64,000 bases of DNA, from the NCBI GenBank assembly GCA_022559845.1, contig JAHNEJ010003582.1, forward strand, positions 62,001 to 126,000, in the 5' to 3' direction. How positions within the stretch are numbered: the first letter of the stretch is position 1; the number at the start of each line of letters is the position of its first letter. The stretch is from Amorphophallus konjac. Lineage: Eukaryota > Streptophyta > Magnoliopsida > Alismatales > Araceae. Made by a program: the position numbers and the translations under genes. Positions 10,170 to 22,978 of the stretch are shown in pieces. Under the pieces are notes generated by a model. That model saw only the letters and a program-made list of their open reading frames with translations. It was not told the DNA's origin and made no database searches.

Positions 10170-13100
10170 TGTAACGACCCGAGAATCCGATCACCAGGAG
10201 AGACCAGATAACTCGAGACTCGAACCGCCGCCCACGAGCCGGGAGGGCTCGGAAGGGCTAAAAAGAGTGTGGAGGTACAAAGAAATAGGAAATAAGGCAG
10301 GATAAAATAATAATTAACAGAAATAAATAAATAACTACAGCTACAACAGAGTCCACTCCAACAAAAAGTACAGCCTAAAGCAGTAAAAACGTACCACATG
10401 CCGAGTGAACACTGGGCCCGACGAGCTGACAACTGAGAACCTCTGAACTGCATCCTCGAACCACGAGGAAGAACCGCCGCACCTGAAAAGTAGTGGTGAG
10501 CATCCAAAACAGAGACTCAGCAGGGATCCCGCGGAATCCCAACTGAGAACAACAGAGGCACAGAAAGCTGTAACTACGAGAGCAACAGTAACAGCCGGAA
10601 CAGTAGACCCGGTGGCCGGTCAAAACTCGGCACTACAAATACTCCTACGGTACCGGTCGAGCAAAAAGTGAAGTCCCGATCTCGCTGTCGGGAACCGGAC
10701 CATACTAGCATCACTTACCGAAGTAAAACCTACGGCAACCCCGCCGTAGAGGCCTGTCTCTCGGGACACGGCCAACCTGGACAGACTGTCCAAGGTGCAA
10801 CCCTGACCATCTGGTCGCAGGTACCGCACAACAAGACGCCACCTCGGTAAAGTCACTAGCACTAGTCACACGGCACGAAAACTGACACACGTGCCACGGC
10901 GAAACAACCGGAACTCAACGGTCAACACGACCAAAAACCCGAAGGTTGAAGTCGCTAAAGCTGACAGTCTGTCACTCTCTGTCCAGAACAGGAGTACCTC
11001 CCACTAGAAGCGAGACCGGATGCATCCACTGACGTCTTAGTCCGCGCCTCAAGTGTCTCCTTCCGGCCCAGCGGGAACTGAGACACCGTACAAGTAACCA
11101 CAAAGCAAGTGACTAGCTGGGGTCACGCCCGTCGACGTGGGTCCAACCGCCCCCAACCACGTGTGCACACACAGGCCGTCCGCCCCTGGCCTGGCCTCTA
11201 ACTGGTTTTCCCCTCAGCCGGACTCTGGCTGCTAGACTGGTGGGGACACCGGGCCCACTACCGGACGTCGCACCCCCGCACCGAGCTTGTGGCACGGAGA
11301 TCGACTGCCTAAAGACTCGACGTCACTTATTTATGTATTGAGTATGTACGCGTGTAAAATACATGTATTTACTACATGTATTATTTTTTTTTGTTTTATT
11401 AGACAAAGTTGGTCAAAAGTGATTGTATTTTAATTTTATTAAACCCACAAAGTCAATAGTGGGTTGGTGGGCTTTGTCTTGTTAGGCCAGGGCATAAACA
11501 CAATTAGGAAGGAGTGAAGTGTCTTGTTGTTATGGCTTTCTTTCCTATATAAGGAGGCCAAGGGATGTGTTACGAGATATGAATGTTGATATATGAATGA
11601 AATCTTATTTTGTGTGAGAGCTCTCCCCTCTTGCATTTCCCTTCCCTCTTTCTCCTTGTGAGTTTGAGTGTCGCCCGGTGTGAGACCGTCTGGCGTGAGG
11701 CCGAGCTGCGTGAGGTAGCAAGTTATCCCTGCCGTCGATCCATATCCCACGTCGCCGCCGCGTCATAGACGCGGGGCCCGATGGTAACCAGTCTAAAAAT
11801 CATCCTCAGGGTAAGCCCGTACACCTACTCCCGGGTGAGACCAGCACACGCGTACTGGTGGGCTACGACTAGTGGAGGGTCGCTGAGAGAGTAGACTCTC
11901 AAGTCAACGGAAAACAACGTCCAAACCCGACGAAGTACGGGGACCGTCCCACGTACCTGCACCGTCGCACGGTGCACGAGAGTCGAGAAAACCCAAGTGA
12001 CGCTAAGCCACTGGACTTTGGACAGTCCTCTAGACGCACTACACCCAACGGTCCTTGAGTCACAAGACTCGGGTCAAGACCGTCGTATGCAACGACACAA
12101 GGCCGTCAATCTAGCCTAATCCCTAGGCCTAAAACCACTGTAGCACAAATACCGAAGCGGCTCACGAGTCGCCAAGACCATCCCCTCAAAAGGGAACTCA
12201 AGGGACTAAGGCCACACACATGGCCCACACGGAAAGCACAGGAGCACGATTCCCAAGGCAGCTCGCACACCATCAAGATGCATCCCAACTCAGGGACAAG
12301 CAGGAAACCTCCATCCCCAGATTGGACAACTGGGCTCGCAGCCCAAGGCCTCACACAAGACCCACTCGGGAATCGCTTTCTGAAGTAACCAACGTCGCAT
12401 GGGGAACTCTCACCGCACGCACACCGACGCACGGTGACTCAAGTCAAGAATGCTACACCCCGGGACCACACCGTACCACGACACCTGGCCCCAACGAAGT
12501 GCACAGCATCCGTCGGGCCACGGGTCGGCACGTGGATCAAGAATCACACACTCAGGACTCGAATCGGTCAAAACGGAAACACCGGGTTAGACTGGCACAT
12601 GGGCAGTTCATCCTGGGTCGCTCAAGGGATGTGCGGCTGGGGAAGAGCCGCTCAAGGGATATGGGGCCAGGAAGGAGCCGCACAAGTGTGCTAATCGGAC
12701 TAACGCCAAAGAGGATAGGCGGTTAGGGCTGAGCCGCCCTGGGGGATGTGCGGCTAAGGGTCACCTGCACAACCCAACCGACCTACTACAGTGTCGGTCA
12801 AAACGGTTTTGACCAAATCGCACAACCCGACCGACACCCAACTGTTGACCAAAGGTCAACGGGGACATGCGATCAGCGCCTGGCCGCACAAGCCCACGGA
12901 AAGACAGACGACTGGGGACAAGCCGCCCATGGGGGGACATGCGGACCTCACCTGGCCGCACATCACATGTGTGGTCTAACGTCCGACCGCACAACCCCCA
13001 AAACCAGACGGGACATGCGGTCCAGAACCAGCCGCCCATACGATGGGCGGGCCCTGGTTCGACCGCCCAACCGTCACGGCGAGCAAACCCTGTGGGTCGC

Positions 13101-14059
13101 CCGATCGCGGCCTTTCCACGCCCCGTTCGTGCCGAAACGAAGGGGATACAGCCACAACCACCCTGGCAATCACATGGACTCCGACTGGAGTCAAAACGAT
13201 GCATGAATCTCGAAAAATGGGCGATTCTACCGAAGTTACCCAAAAAGGGTTTTCGGGCTTTCCGGAGCCCTACCGGTCCAACGGGACCACTAATCGAGAT
13301 GAAATCAGAGGGAAAAGAACGCTCTCGCCCCAAGGAATCCATTGACAGTAACCGATCTGGAAACTGTCACCGTTTCCCGACGGACCCTATGAAACCTACA
13401 AAATCACGGTTTCCCTAGAACGGACCCAAACTCAGCCATTTTCGTGCCGAACGACGTGTAATGGCAAGGAAAATGAGCAGAACGTAGTAGTGTTCCGTCA
13501 CCCTACCTCCACCGAAGAAACCGCACGCCGAAGCGACTAATCCACGCCAAAAACCGCCTGGAACACAAACGACGCCATTTCAGAATCTACCGAGGGATCG
13601 CGCCTGCTACCGCCTCGCTCCTCGCCCATCCTTGCCCGCATCCTCCCCCGCACTGCCTCCGCCTCGCCCCCGCCTCGCTCCGTCGGCCGTCGGAGAAGAG
13701 AGGGGAGAAGGAGAGCGTGAGAGAAGAGAGGGGAGATGAAAAATCCCCCAAAAAAAGAAAATCACACCCTCGCGGTCCTCGGAATGCACCGATCGCGATG
13801 GTACCACCCGTGCCCAGGTGAATGACCTGGTTCACCTGCAACGGAGTTTCGCAGGGTTTGCCAAAACCCGCACGCAGAAATCGGAAAACACGCGGAAAAA
13901 GTCGCGGAACGCCCTCCGGCCTCCAAAACAGCTCCGGATCGTGCCGATCCGAATACGAAAGATGTCCGAAACATCGCTTCGGACACACCGGAGTTAGATT
14001 CACCGGAAATGTAGATCTGGGAACCGAGAAGAAGGATCTGAAAAATCCGGGGCATTACA
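10170..14059 (-). repeat. Long (3.9 kb) 3' LTR of a Ty3/gypsy element (chromovirus, Tekay/Del-like)
   Basis: On the minus strand the LTR opens TGTAATGCCCCGG at 14059 and closes GGGTCGTTACA at 10170, the paired ends seen in Tekay/Del-type gypsy LTRs. The bases just upstream on the minus strand are a purine-rich tract following CGAGGACGAAATTC, a combination commonly found before 3' LTRs of this group. That fixes this as the 3' LTR of an element whose body lay to the right. Length is 3890 bp. A TATA-like core (CTTATATAGG, minus) lies near 11550 with AATAAA downstream near 11430, consistent with U3/R/U5. The next five bases outside are TACGG. No coding sequence lies inside; short frames here are chance. 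Confidence 0.75.
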
Positions 14060-14085
14060 GCCCTCCCCCCTTAAAGGAATTTCGT
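14060..14085 (-). other. Polypurine tract of the Tekay-like element
   Basis: Minus strand CTTTAAGGGGGGAGGGC ends directly at the LTR start, as expected for plus-strand priming of reverse transcription. Confidence 0.75.
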
Positions 14086-15324
14086 CCTCGAAATTCAGGA
14101 CGAGCACGGGAACAGGGGAAGAACGTCATAACCCACTGAAAACACCGTCAGAACCCCAGCGCCGAAAACCACGATTCACGCAAAAGCTCCAGACCAGAGA
14201 GACACAGCCAGACTGTAAACATGAACAACACCTCGCTCTACGCACCGAGCACACCGGCCACTAGAGCAGGCGCACACAAAGAACACAGTCCAGCGTCACC
14301 TCAGTCACAGCACGACGAAACACGGCACCACAGCCACAATCTCGCTCACCGAAGAGACACAGCCCTTGCACGAGAAATAGCTACGGATGCAACCCATGGT
14401 CGGCAGACGACCCAAACGCCAGTTTCGTAAACCCGCCGACTGGTCTCACGCCCGACACAATGGAGCAACCAAAACCGAGCTCCCACCAGCTCACGCAGTC
14501 ATCTCAATAGACCGCTACCAGAACATCGGCTCAGCACCAAGAACCACCTCACACTTGGCAAGCTGACAGCCAGACATATCACTGTGCGTACTCTGTCAGA
14601 AGACAAACTTCGACAAAGTCTAGACCCCATCCGGAAAGGCACACCTCAAAATCAGCCACCCAAGGCCTCGCTGGTACACAGCTCTCGCCATGCTCGAGCC
14701 CTAACAACAAGCATCTTCTGTATGTGAGAAGACCATCCACTGGTCGCCAGATACACGTCAACGGGAAACCTCTGCTTGCTCAGGTTCTTCCTTCTTTCCT
14801 GGTCCTCCACCAGATCCGAAGGGAACATTCCAAACCTCGGCAAGCCATCCGTTGACTCACACATAGATCGATACCACAACTCGAGCCACACTCCTCTCGG
14901 ACTCCGCACCCGATCTCAATCATCCCGCCAACTTGACCCTCTCAGGGGAGCACGATGAAACCAAATGATAAGATCATGGTGTCTTCAGTCATCACTTCAC
15001 TCGACTCAGACTTACAGGGAACCATCCCATGCTGGTCACCAAACCATGGATAACCATTGCGACACCAACGTCCCATCAAGGACCACCAATCGATGCCAAA
15101 CTTACTAAAAGGCCTCTGCCCACAGGCGTCACTCTTCCGTCTTGTCCCATCGAAACCTACCTCAATTAACCCAAGTGGACACCTGCCAATCCCGATTCTG
15201 CCCTTACCACATAGCCACGGGACACCACCTGAACAATGCATGGCACACGTCTCTAGGGGAGAAAGCTCCAACCGAAATTACGGAAACCAGGTCGCCAGCA
15301 CCACGACCAATGCACTCTGGGTCC
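14060..15324 (-). other. Non-coding 3' internal region of the Tekay-like element
   Basis: About 1.27 kb between the polypurine tract and the point where the next element begins. Neither strand encodes a recognisable integrase or chromodomain, so this is 3' untranslated sequence or a non-autonomous derivative. The rest of the element should resume beyond the right end of the giant element, outside this window. Confidence 0.5.
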
Positions 15325-18300
15325 TGTCGACGCACTTTTCGTTCGCTTGTTTATTGTTGTCCGTTTATTCGGTTTATTAAGTGCGTGGGCGTGCCAGTCA
15401 CCGAAGTGACAATTTATTCGGACTCCGAAGAGCCCATGGTGCGCTCGATCCGACTTCGTCAGACGATTGTGTAGTTCGTGTCGGGACCAAAACCCGCCGC
15501 GCCATAAAGGTCACGGCGTCATTTACATCCCCCATACGAGGGAACACCCTTGATTAATCGCCGAGATTCAGGGCCTCATGGCCAGGAAATTAATTGCATA
15601 AAAGGTTTATTACGAGGTATTGAAATCCTCATATGAGGGCAGGAAGAAGACCATTCGAGATCATGTCAGTCAGGCGCTGACCATTTAATGTTCGGACGAG
15701 TGTCCGTCTCGGGAAAAGCATGATCGTCGCGGGAAGACCGGAGCATATGTATGCCAGGATATGGCAATTTATTGTTCAGAAGAACGGAAAGCGTTCGGCT
15801 AAACCTCGGTTGAGGCGGTCAAAATCCGGTAAATCTGTTGGCCCGGTGCAAGAGCAAGCTTCGACCATACTGCGGTGGGCCCCCCTCGGTCGAAACAAGA
15901 CTTGCATGAGCGTCATTAATATTTCCGGTGCCAAGGGGGCGACGAGGGAATATCCCTTGAATCGGCTGAAGAGCCTTGTGTCCGGAGAAGCGGGCGTTCG
16001 AAACGCGTCGGTCATTCGGGAGACCGTTTAATATTCGGACGTGTGTCCGGCTTGAGAATATCATAATCGTCGCAGGAGGACCTGGGACATATGTATGCCG
16101 TAATCCGGCAAGTTTGTTATTTTGGGACACTGAAAACGTTCGGTTGAATCTCGGTTATTGTAGCCGGAAACCAGTGAATCTGTTGGCCCGGTGCGAGATC
16201 GAGTCAGGACCATATTGGGGGCGCCTCCCGTGGTCGAAACGAGACTTGCGTGGGCATCATTAATGTTCCCGGTGCCGGCGGGCAACGGGGAAGAATCCCG
16301 GGATTAGATTTCAAAATCGAAACGTGTTCGAAAGGGGCGGGCTGTAGACCGAGGATATGAGCCAGACGATGACCATGATCGGGACGGACCCGAGGTCTAA
16401 GTGTGGCCCACGGAGGTCTTATTGATATTCCCATGGAAGAAGTCCGGGGGTGGCGAGAGCCGTCTCGTTCCAATTCGGATTCTGTCAGTCACTTGCCGAC
16501 CTTTTCATGTTCGGGCAAGGGCCCATATTGCAAGTGCGACGCGGGCAGGGACAACCCCGTACAAATATATGCCGCGTTTACGACAATTTCAATGGAAGGG
16601 CGGGAACGAATCCCGATAGGAACGGGTCGGAATTGATGAGCTATTGGCCCGGAGCAATGCCGGCTCACAACCATATCGAGGTAGGAGCCGCCGGCTACGC
16701 AGGTCGCTCACGTGCCTTTTCATGTTCGGACGTAGGTCCGTAATAAGAACGCGGCGGGAATCGAGGTGAATCTGTTCAAATGTCTGCCGAACGTGCGGTA
16801 ATTTTAGTAGCGGCTCGGAAGGGATCCGGCCGGAGAAATAAGTCCGGTTTAATCGGAATATCAGCCTGAGGCGAGGTCGGGCTATGGCCATTTCGGGATA
16901 ATTTCCAAGACTCAGGCCCAACCTGGAAGGGCGGCATCATTGTTCCTTCGGCACCGGGTCACGGGAGAGACGGGACTGCGAAGCGGATCTTACCATTTTT
17001 TAATTATTATTACTTAAATTTTATTATTATTATATGTTATTCTTTATATTATATTTTTTGTGAGTTTGTTATTATTATTTATTTGTTTTTTATGATTTAT
17101 TTATTTATTATTGTTATTGTTAGGTTTGTTATTATTGTTTATTCATTTTATTATTATTTATTTGCTTATCACTTTTGTTGAGTTTATTATTATTATTCAT
17201 TTATTTTTTGCCATTTATTTATTTATCAATTTTTTGTCAAGTTTGTTATTATTATTCCTTGTTTCTTTATTGCTATTATGTACTTATTTCTTCTTTTTAG
17301 GCATTTGTTATTATTGTCATTTATTATCATATATTATTATTATTATTATTATTATTTGTCCCCTTTTTATGAGTTTGCTGTCATTATTATATTTATCATT
17401 ATTATATTTTCTTTTGCATTTGGGGCATGCGCCGGGCGGAGTATTGGGGGTGTACCGTTGGGGGGAACGCGAATGCGCCGGGTGAGGGAGGCCAAGGCTG
17501 TGCCGGGTGGCGGCGGCTGAGGGGCTGTGCCGGGCTAGGGAGCGCACCGGGCAAGGGGTGGCTAGGGTGTGCCGGTGAAGGGCTGAGCGTGCCGGTGAAG
17601 CTTGGGCCGGTGTGCCGGGGAGGTGCCAAGGGGCGTACAGGGCCGGGGTGTACGTGAGGTGGCTGGGCGTGCCGGTGAAGGCTGGGATGGGTAGTGTGCC
17701 GGGCTGAGGCGAGGGCAAGTGTGCCGGCAGAGGGTGTTGGGGATGTGTGCCGGGCGAGGCACCAAGGGATAGGTGGGCTGAGGTGTGCTGGCCGAGGGTG
17801 GTTGGGGTGCACCGGGGAAGGGGCTGTGTCGCTGGAGGGTTCGAAGAGGTGGGGTTGAGTGTGCTGAGGAAGCTTCAAGGCAGGGTGCACCGGCGGAGGT
17901 CCGGATGGGGCCCAGTCCTCTTCCACTCTTATGTCTTTTCTCTTTTCTCTGTTTTCTCTTGATTTTGTTAAGTTTGCATGGGCTTCTTCTCTCTTTCTTT
18001 TGATTACCTTCCATTCTTTCTCCCATGAGGACGGGTGTTCAAGTCGCTTAGTTGTTGTTCGATTCGACTCTATTTGAATTGATTACGGTTCCCTTGACTT
18101 GGTTAAAGCATTTTACCATTGTTCTTTTTATTTGTTCGTTGCTTTCTTTTAGTCCTTGTAATATGTTATCGTTTCTAACGAAAATTCGGCAGCATCTCCC
18201 CTTGACCCGAGCGTAAGGGAGATACAGGGAACGCGCCCACAAGGAGTGGCGGAACCCGACAACTGGAGGTGGGCGCCCGAGAGCGGCAACACCTTTATAA

Positions 18301-19236
18301 ACCACGGAAAACTCGAAGGGAACAACGGGTAGAAGCCTACTCTAGGACTGGCGGAGGGGGAAGGCACGAGAGGGCGTGCTGGGATGGGAGGAGCCCGGGT
18401 GTACCGCTGAGGGGCTGGAGTGTGCCGGGCAGACTGAGGGTAGAGTGCGCCGGGCAAAGGGTGTAAGTGGAAGGCGAGTGTACCGGGGTGAGTTGGCACA
18501 AGTGTGCCGGTGGAGTAGGATGGCACAAGCTTGCCGGGTAAGGTGGCCCAGGGTGTGCCGGTGGAACGGGGGCACGGGTGTGCCGGGTAGCGGAGCACTC
18601 TGACTGGCGGATGGGTTCAGGGTATTGAGCAGGGGTGGCCAACGGGGTGAAACCCCTGAGGAAAACTATGGTGCTCGGAAGTAATCGGTAGAAAACCGTG
18701 AAAAGGGGTAAAATGACAAGGAATGCAAGCACAGAAGGAACATATGTAGGAAGACATACAAAACCTTTGCAAGCCCCTCTATTTCTATTCTCATAAGAGG
18801 AATGCCCCAAAGGGGCTGATACATCGTAAGACAAACAAAAGGAAACAGATGGAAAAGGAGAAAGAACAAGCTGCAATGGGGAGGAGAAAGGAGCATTGAC
18901 TCCCTAGACTCCTAGACCTCACTCCACCCACTCTTCTTCTCTTCTATCTTCTTTCTCTTAACTCGGGCGGTGGTGGATGAAGCAGCAGGCCTTCCTCTCT
19001 TCTTCTCTTTCTCTTCGCACGGACGACGGTGAACGGAGCAGCGCTCTCTCTTTCTCTCTTCTTCTCTTCTCCTTTTTCATCTCTTCTTCTCTTCCTTTTT
19101 CGCACACAGTCGGTGACGGACGGAGCAGCAAGGGGGAACCGGAGCTTCTCCTTTCCTCTCTCTTTTCTCTTCTTCTTCTTCTCTTCCTTCTTTTTGCACG
19201 GGGTCCTCCTTCCTCTTCAGCCCTCTGGGAGGCCTC

Positions 19237-19243
19237 ATTTATA
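19237..19243 (-). promoter_or_regulatory. TATA box of the giant element's LTR
   Basis: Minus strand GTATAAATGAGG, about 1.5 kb into the LTR from its 5' end. The solo LTR has TATAAAA at the corresponding stage (50708), supporting the assigned orientation of both. Confidence 0.5.
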
Positions 19244-19379
19244 CAGACGGACGTGAAATCATTTCTTCACTGTATTAGAAGTCCAAGTCTCCATCATACC
19301 AGATGGCTTCTTGCAGTGCAAGGCAATGAGCTGTCGGCCAAAAAGATGAGACTACTGGTCATAAGTGGTCCTTTTGTCA

Positions 19380-20010
19380 GACAGGAAGACTGCTATAGTG
19401 CTCAGCCTGCTACAGTGCTCGGTCATGCTACAGTGCTCGACCATGCTATATTGCTCTCTTCAGGCTCGGTTGCTACAATAGCATGGCCTTCTCCAGCTTT
19501 AGCTCGGACTGCTACAGTGCTCGGTCTGCTACAGTGCTCGGCCATGCTATATTGCTCTCTTTTGGCTCGGTTGCTACAGTAGCACGGCCTTCTTCAAATT
19601 TGGCTCGGACTGCTACAGTGCTTAGTCTGCTACAGTGCTCGGCCATGCTATATTGCTCTCTTTTGGCTCGGTTGCTACAGTAGCACGGCCTTCTTCAAAT
19701 TTGGCTCGGACTGCTACAGTGCTCGGTCTGCTACAGTACTCGGCCTGCTACATTTCTCTCTTCGGGCTCGGTTGCTACAATAGCATGGCCTTCTCCAACT
19801 TTAGCTCGGACTGCTACAGTGCTCGGTCTGCTACAGTGCTCGACCTGCTACAGTGTTCGGCCCATGCTATATTGCTCTCTTTAGGCTCGGTTGCTATAGT
19901 AGCACGGCCTTCTTCGAATTTGGCTCGGCCTGCTACAGTGCTCGGTCTGCTACAGTGCTCGACCATGCTACAGTGCTCGGGCATGCTACAGTGCTCGGCC
20001 ACACACTGTA
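19380..20010. repeat. CTGCTACAGTGCTCGG tandem array within the LTR
   Basis: The 16-base motif CTGCTACAGTGCTCGG and near variants occur more than 15 times, organised in higher-order units of roughly 115-150 bp with interspersed CATGCTATATTGCTCTCTT. It is absent from the solo LTR copy, so it expanded in this LTR or was lost from the other. Confidence 0.85.
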
Positions 20011-20762
20011 GCGGAGAAGCCAATGAGGTGTGCCATTAGAGAGGCCAATAAGTGTGTCGTTGGAGGGGCTGAAGAAGTGTGTCGCCAGTGGGCTTGAAAA
20101 GGGGTGTGCCACTAAAGGGGCATAGGGAATGTGATGTTGAAGGGGCACAAAGGGTGTGCCGCTGGAGGTCATGAACTAGTGTGCCGTTGAAGGAGCACAA
20201 GGGGGTGTGCCGCTGGGGCATCCCACGGAGTGTGCCGCTGGAGGCACCAGGGGAGCTTCCTCTTCTTCTTTTCTTCTTCTCATCTTCTCTTCCCTTTTCT
20301 CCTTTTCTTTATTCTCCGCTGGAGGGCCGCCAAGGCGCACCCCTGAAGGGCTGCCAGGGCGTGCCGCTGAAGGCCGGCGGGGTGTGCCGCTGAAGACCAG
20401 CGGGGCGTGCCGCTGAAAGGACCTGAAGGTGTGGCGCTGAAGGCTTCAAGGCGTGCCGCTGAAGGGCGCCAGAAGCGTGCCGCAGAAGGGTTCCAGGGGC
20501 GTGCCGTTGAAGGCCTAAATGGGCAGTCTTGAGCCTGGTGAGAGTGCAAGTCGTGGCCCATTTGATTTTCTTCGAGGCCCATTGATTGTGGGGCTCTTGG
20601 TGGTTGATTTCTCTTCACTGTCGTGACTCCGGAGATGGCTTCGCGGCAGTGTGCATATTTGGGGACCCCGGGTGACTAGTCTCTCCGGGGCTTCTTCACT
20701 CGGTGCCGTTGTTGATGCGAGGCCGAGCAAGATATGTGGGTGTGCAATTTTTGGTGTCCACA

Positions 20763-20781
20763 AATGCCCCCCAGCCACGGG
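20763..20781 (-). other. Polypurine tract of the giant element
   Basis: Minus strand CGTGGCTGGGGGGCATT directly precedes the LTR start TGTGGACACC. A G-rich tract at this place marks the LTR as the 3' one and shows that the internal region lies to the right. Confidence 0.65.
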
Positions 20782-20825
20782 TAGCGCAGGCAAAGGATGA
20801 GCCGGGCGGTGCCCGTGGGTGTACT

Positions 20826-21970
20826 TGTCTCTTTTCTCTTCGTCGATGCCGACGGGATGTTGAGAGCTGGCGTAACATGTTTGTCTCTCCTCTTCTTCAT
20901 CAGTGCCGACAGGGCGTCGGGAGCTGCCGTAGCATCTTGGTCTCTTCTTCTCTTTTTCATCAATACCGACAGGGTGTCGGGAGCTGCCATCGTTTATTTG
21001 TCTTTTCTTCTCTTTGTCAGTGCCGACAGGGTGCCGGGGGCCGGTACGGTATGCTTGTCTCTTTTTCTCTTCGTCAGTGCCGACAGGATGCCGGGAGCTG
21101 ACATGGTTTGTTATCTCTTGGTCCCTTCATCAGTCCCGATAGAGTGTCGGGCGCTGACATGGTTTGTTGGTCTCTTTGTCTCTTCGCCAGTGCCGATGGG
21201 GTCTCGAGAACTGACCTGGTCTCTTGGTCTCTTTATCTCTTCGTCAGTGCCGACAGGGTGTCGGGAACTGACTTGGTCTCTTTGTCTCTTTGTCAGTGCC
21301 GACAGGGTGTCGGGAACTGACTTGGTCTCCTCTTCTCTTTGTCAGTGCCGACGGGACGTCAGGAGCCGACATGGTTCGTTTGTCTTTTATTCTCTTCGTC
21401 AGTGTTTGTGTGTTGGTCTTTTCTTCTCTTCGTCAGCGTCGACGGGGTGTCGGGAGCTGACATGGTTTGTTGATCTCTTTGTCTCTTCATCAGTGTTGGC
21501 GGGGCGCCAGGCGCTGAAATAGTATGTTGGTCTCTTCATCAGTGTCGACGGGGTGCCGGGAACTGAAGCAATATGCTGGTCTCTTTGTCTCTTCGTCAGC
21601 GCCGACAGGGTGTCGGGAGCTCACTTGGTTTGTTGTCTCTTAGTCTCTTCGTCAGTGCCGATAGGGTATCGGGAGCTGACCTGGTTTGTATATCTTTTGG
21701 TCTCTTCGTCAGTGCCGACAGGATGTCGGGAGCTGACCTGGTTTGTTGATCTCTTGGTCTCTTCGTCAGTGCCGACAGGGTGTCAGGAACTGACCTGGTT
21801 TGTTGATCTCTTGGTCTCTTCGTCAGTGTCGACAGGGTGTCGGGAACTGACCTGGCTTGTTGATCTCTTTGTCTCTTCGTTAGTGCCGACAAGGTGCCGG
21901 GAGCTGACCTGGTTTCTTGGTCTCTTTGTCTCTTTGTGTCTTCGTCAGTGCCGACAGGGTGTCGGGAGCT
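20826..21970. repeat. Tandem array, ~55-bp unit, about 20 copies
   Basis: Unit core GTGCCGACAGGGTGTCGGGA is followed by GCTGACCTGG and a T/C-rich stretch (tctcttcgtcagt). The core contains the self-complementary CCGACAGGGTGTCGG. Long open frames on both strands here are consequences of the repeat and are not genes. It lies just inside the polypurine tract, in the 3' untranslated region of the giant element. Confidence 0.9.
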
Positions 21971-22159
21971 GACCTGATTTGTTGATCTCTTTGTCTCTGC
22001 TTCTCTCTTTTCTCTTCTCTTCTTCTTCTCCTCTTCCCTTTTTGCTATCTTTCTTTCTTTCTTTTTCTCTTCTCTCTTTTTTTGTTGTGTGTTTTCTTTT
22101 TCCCTTTTTTTTTATCTTCTTCCATTCTCTCTTTTTTTTTCCTTTTTTTTTTGAAGAAC

Positions 22160-22612
22160 TCCAGGTGGCTGTTGGCGTGGATGCCAATAATATAAGAGTT
22201 GTCAGCACAGCGGCCGATAATTGGTAGCTATTGACATGGGGGCCAATAATTGAAAAGCTGTCGACCCGAAGGTCGATGATTAAAAGCTGTCGGCACAAGG
22301 GCCGATGATTGAAAGCTGTCGGCATGGGAGCCAATAATTGGAAAGCTGTCGACCCGAAGGCCGATGATTGAAAAGCTGTTGGCATGGGAGCCAATAATTG
22401 GAAAGCTGTCGACCCGAGGGCCGATGATTGAAAAGCTGTTGGCATGGGAGCCAATAATTGAAAAGCTGTTGGCATGGGAGCCGATGATTGAAAAGCTGTT
22501 GGCATGGGAGCCAATAATTGGAAAGCTGTTGGCATGGGAGCCAATAATTGAAAAGCTGTTGGCATGGGAGCCAATAATTAGAAAGCTGTCGGCTCAGGGG
22601 CCGATGAGGGAG
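22160..22612. repeat. Tandem array, 30-bp unit, about 15 copies
   Basis: Unit AAGCTGTTGGCATGGGAGCC followed by AATAATTGAA, alternating with a variant containing GTCGACCCGAAGGCCGATG. A T/C-rich stretch (21995-22155) separates it from the previous array. Part of the giant element's 3' region. Confidence 0.9.
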
Positions 22613-22978
22613 GCCAGAATAGCCATGGCTGGAAGCGGGCTGCGGGAGCCGAAGTTGGGAGATTAACGAGCCGCGAGGGCAAGAGGTAGGCCATGGGGGC
22701 CAAGATTGGGCTCTACGAGTCGTAGCTGGGAGTCGTAGCTGGGAACGTAGGCTTCGATGGCCGAAATTGAGTTTATTGCATACGTACATCCTTGTTATTT
22801 TATTATTATTATACTTTATTATTATTATTTTTATGTTATTTTGTTTTGTTTTTATTTTTTTATCATTTTTTTTAAAGCATGCAAGCATTCATTAGCAGGC
22901 ATAACATAAATATAAGTAAGGCGGCTCCCTCTATAGGGGATAGGATAGGGACGTCGCCCGTAATTCGTAGATGCGGTG

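Larger units (their letters stand above)
15325..20762 (-). repeat. 3' LTR of the giant element (5.4 kb)
   Basis: On the minus strand it opens TGTGGACACC at 20762 and closes GTGCGTCGACA at 15325. Its ends and several interior blocks match, inverted, the solo LTR at 49848-53510 (15375-15560 with 53285-53475; 16712-16985 with 52870-53175; 18180-18300 with 51885-52000; 20560-20762 with 49848-50040). The extra 1.8 kb comes from repeat arrays: TTA-rich 16990-17410, GC-rich GTGCCGG-type repeats 17420-17900, 18360-18600 and 20010-20510, and a CTGCTACAG array 19380-20010. Immediately outside on the left is GGTCC, a candidate target duplication whose partner would be beyond the right edge. Confidence 0.72.

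Noticed and set aside
12106..13418. Several 100-190-codon frames within the 3.9 kb LTR
   Set aside because: Overlapping frames on both strands in GC-rich LTR sequence, no recognisable domain.
20695..21972. Long open frames (up to 241 codons) over the 20826-21970 array
   Set aside because: They are read-through of the ~55-bp tandem repeat in whichever frame lacks a stop; the opposite strand gives equally long frames and the products are pure repeats.
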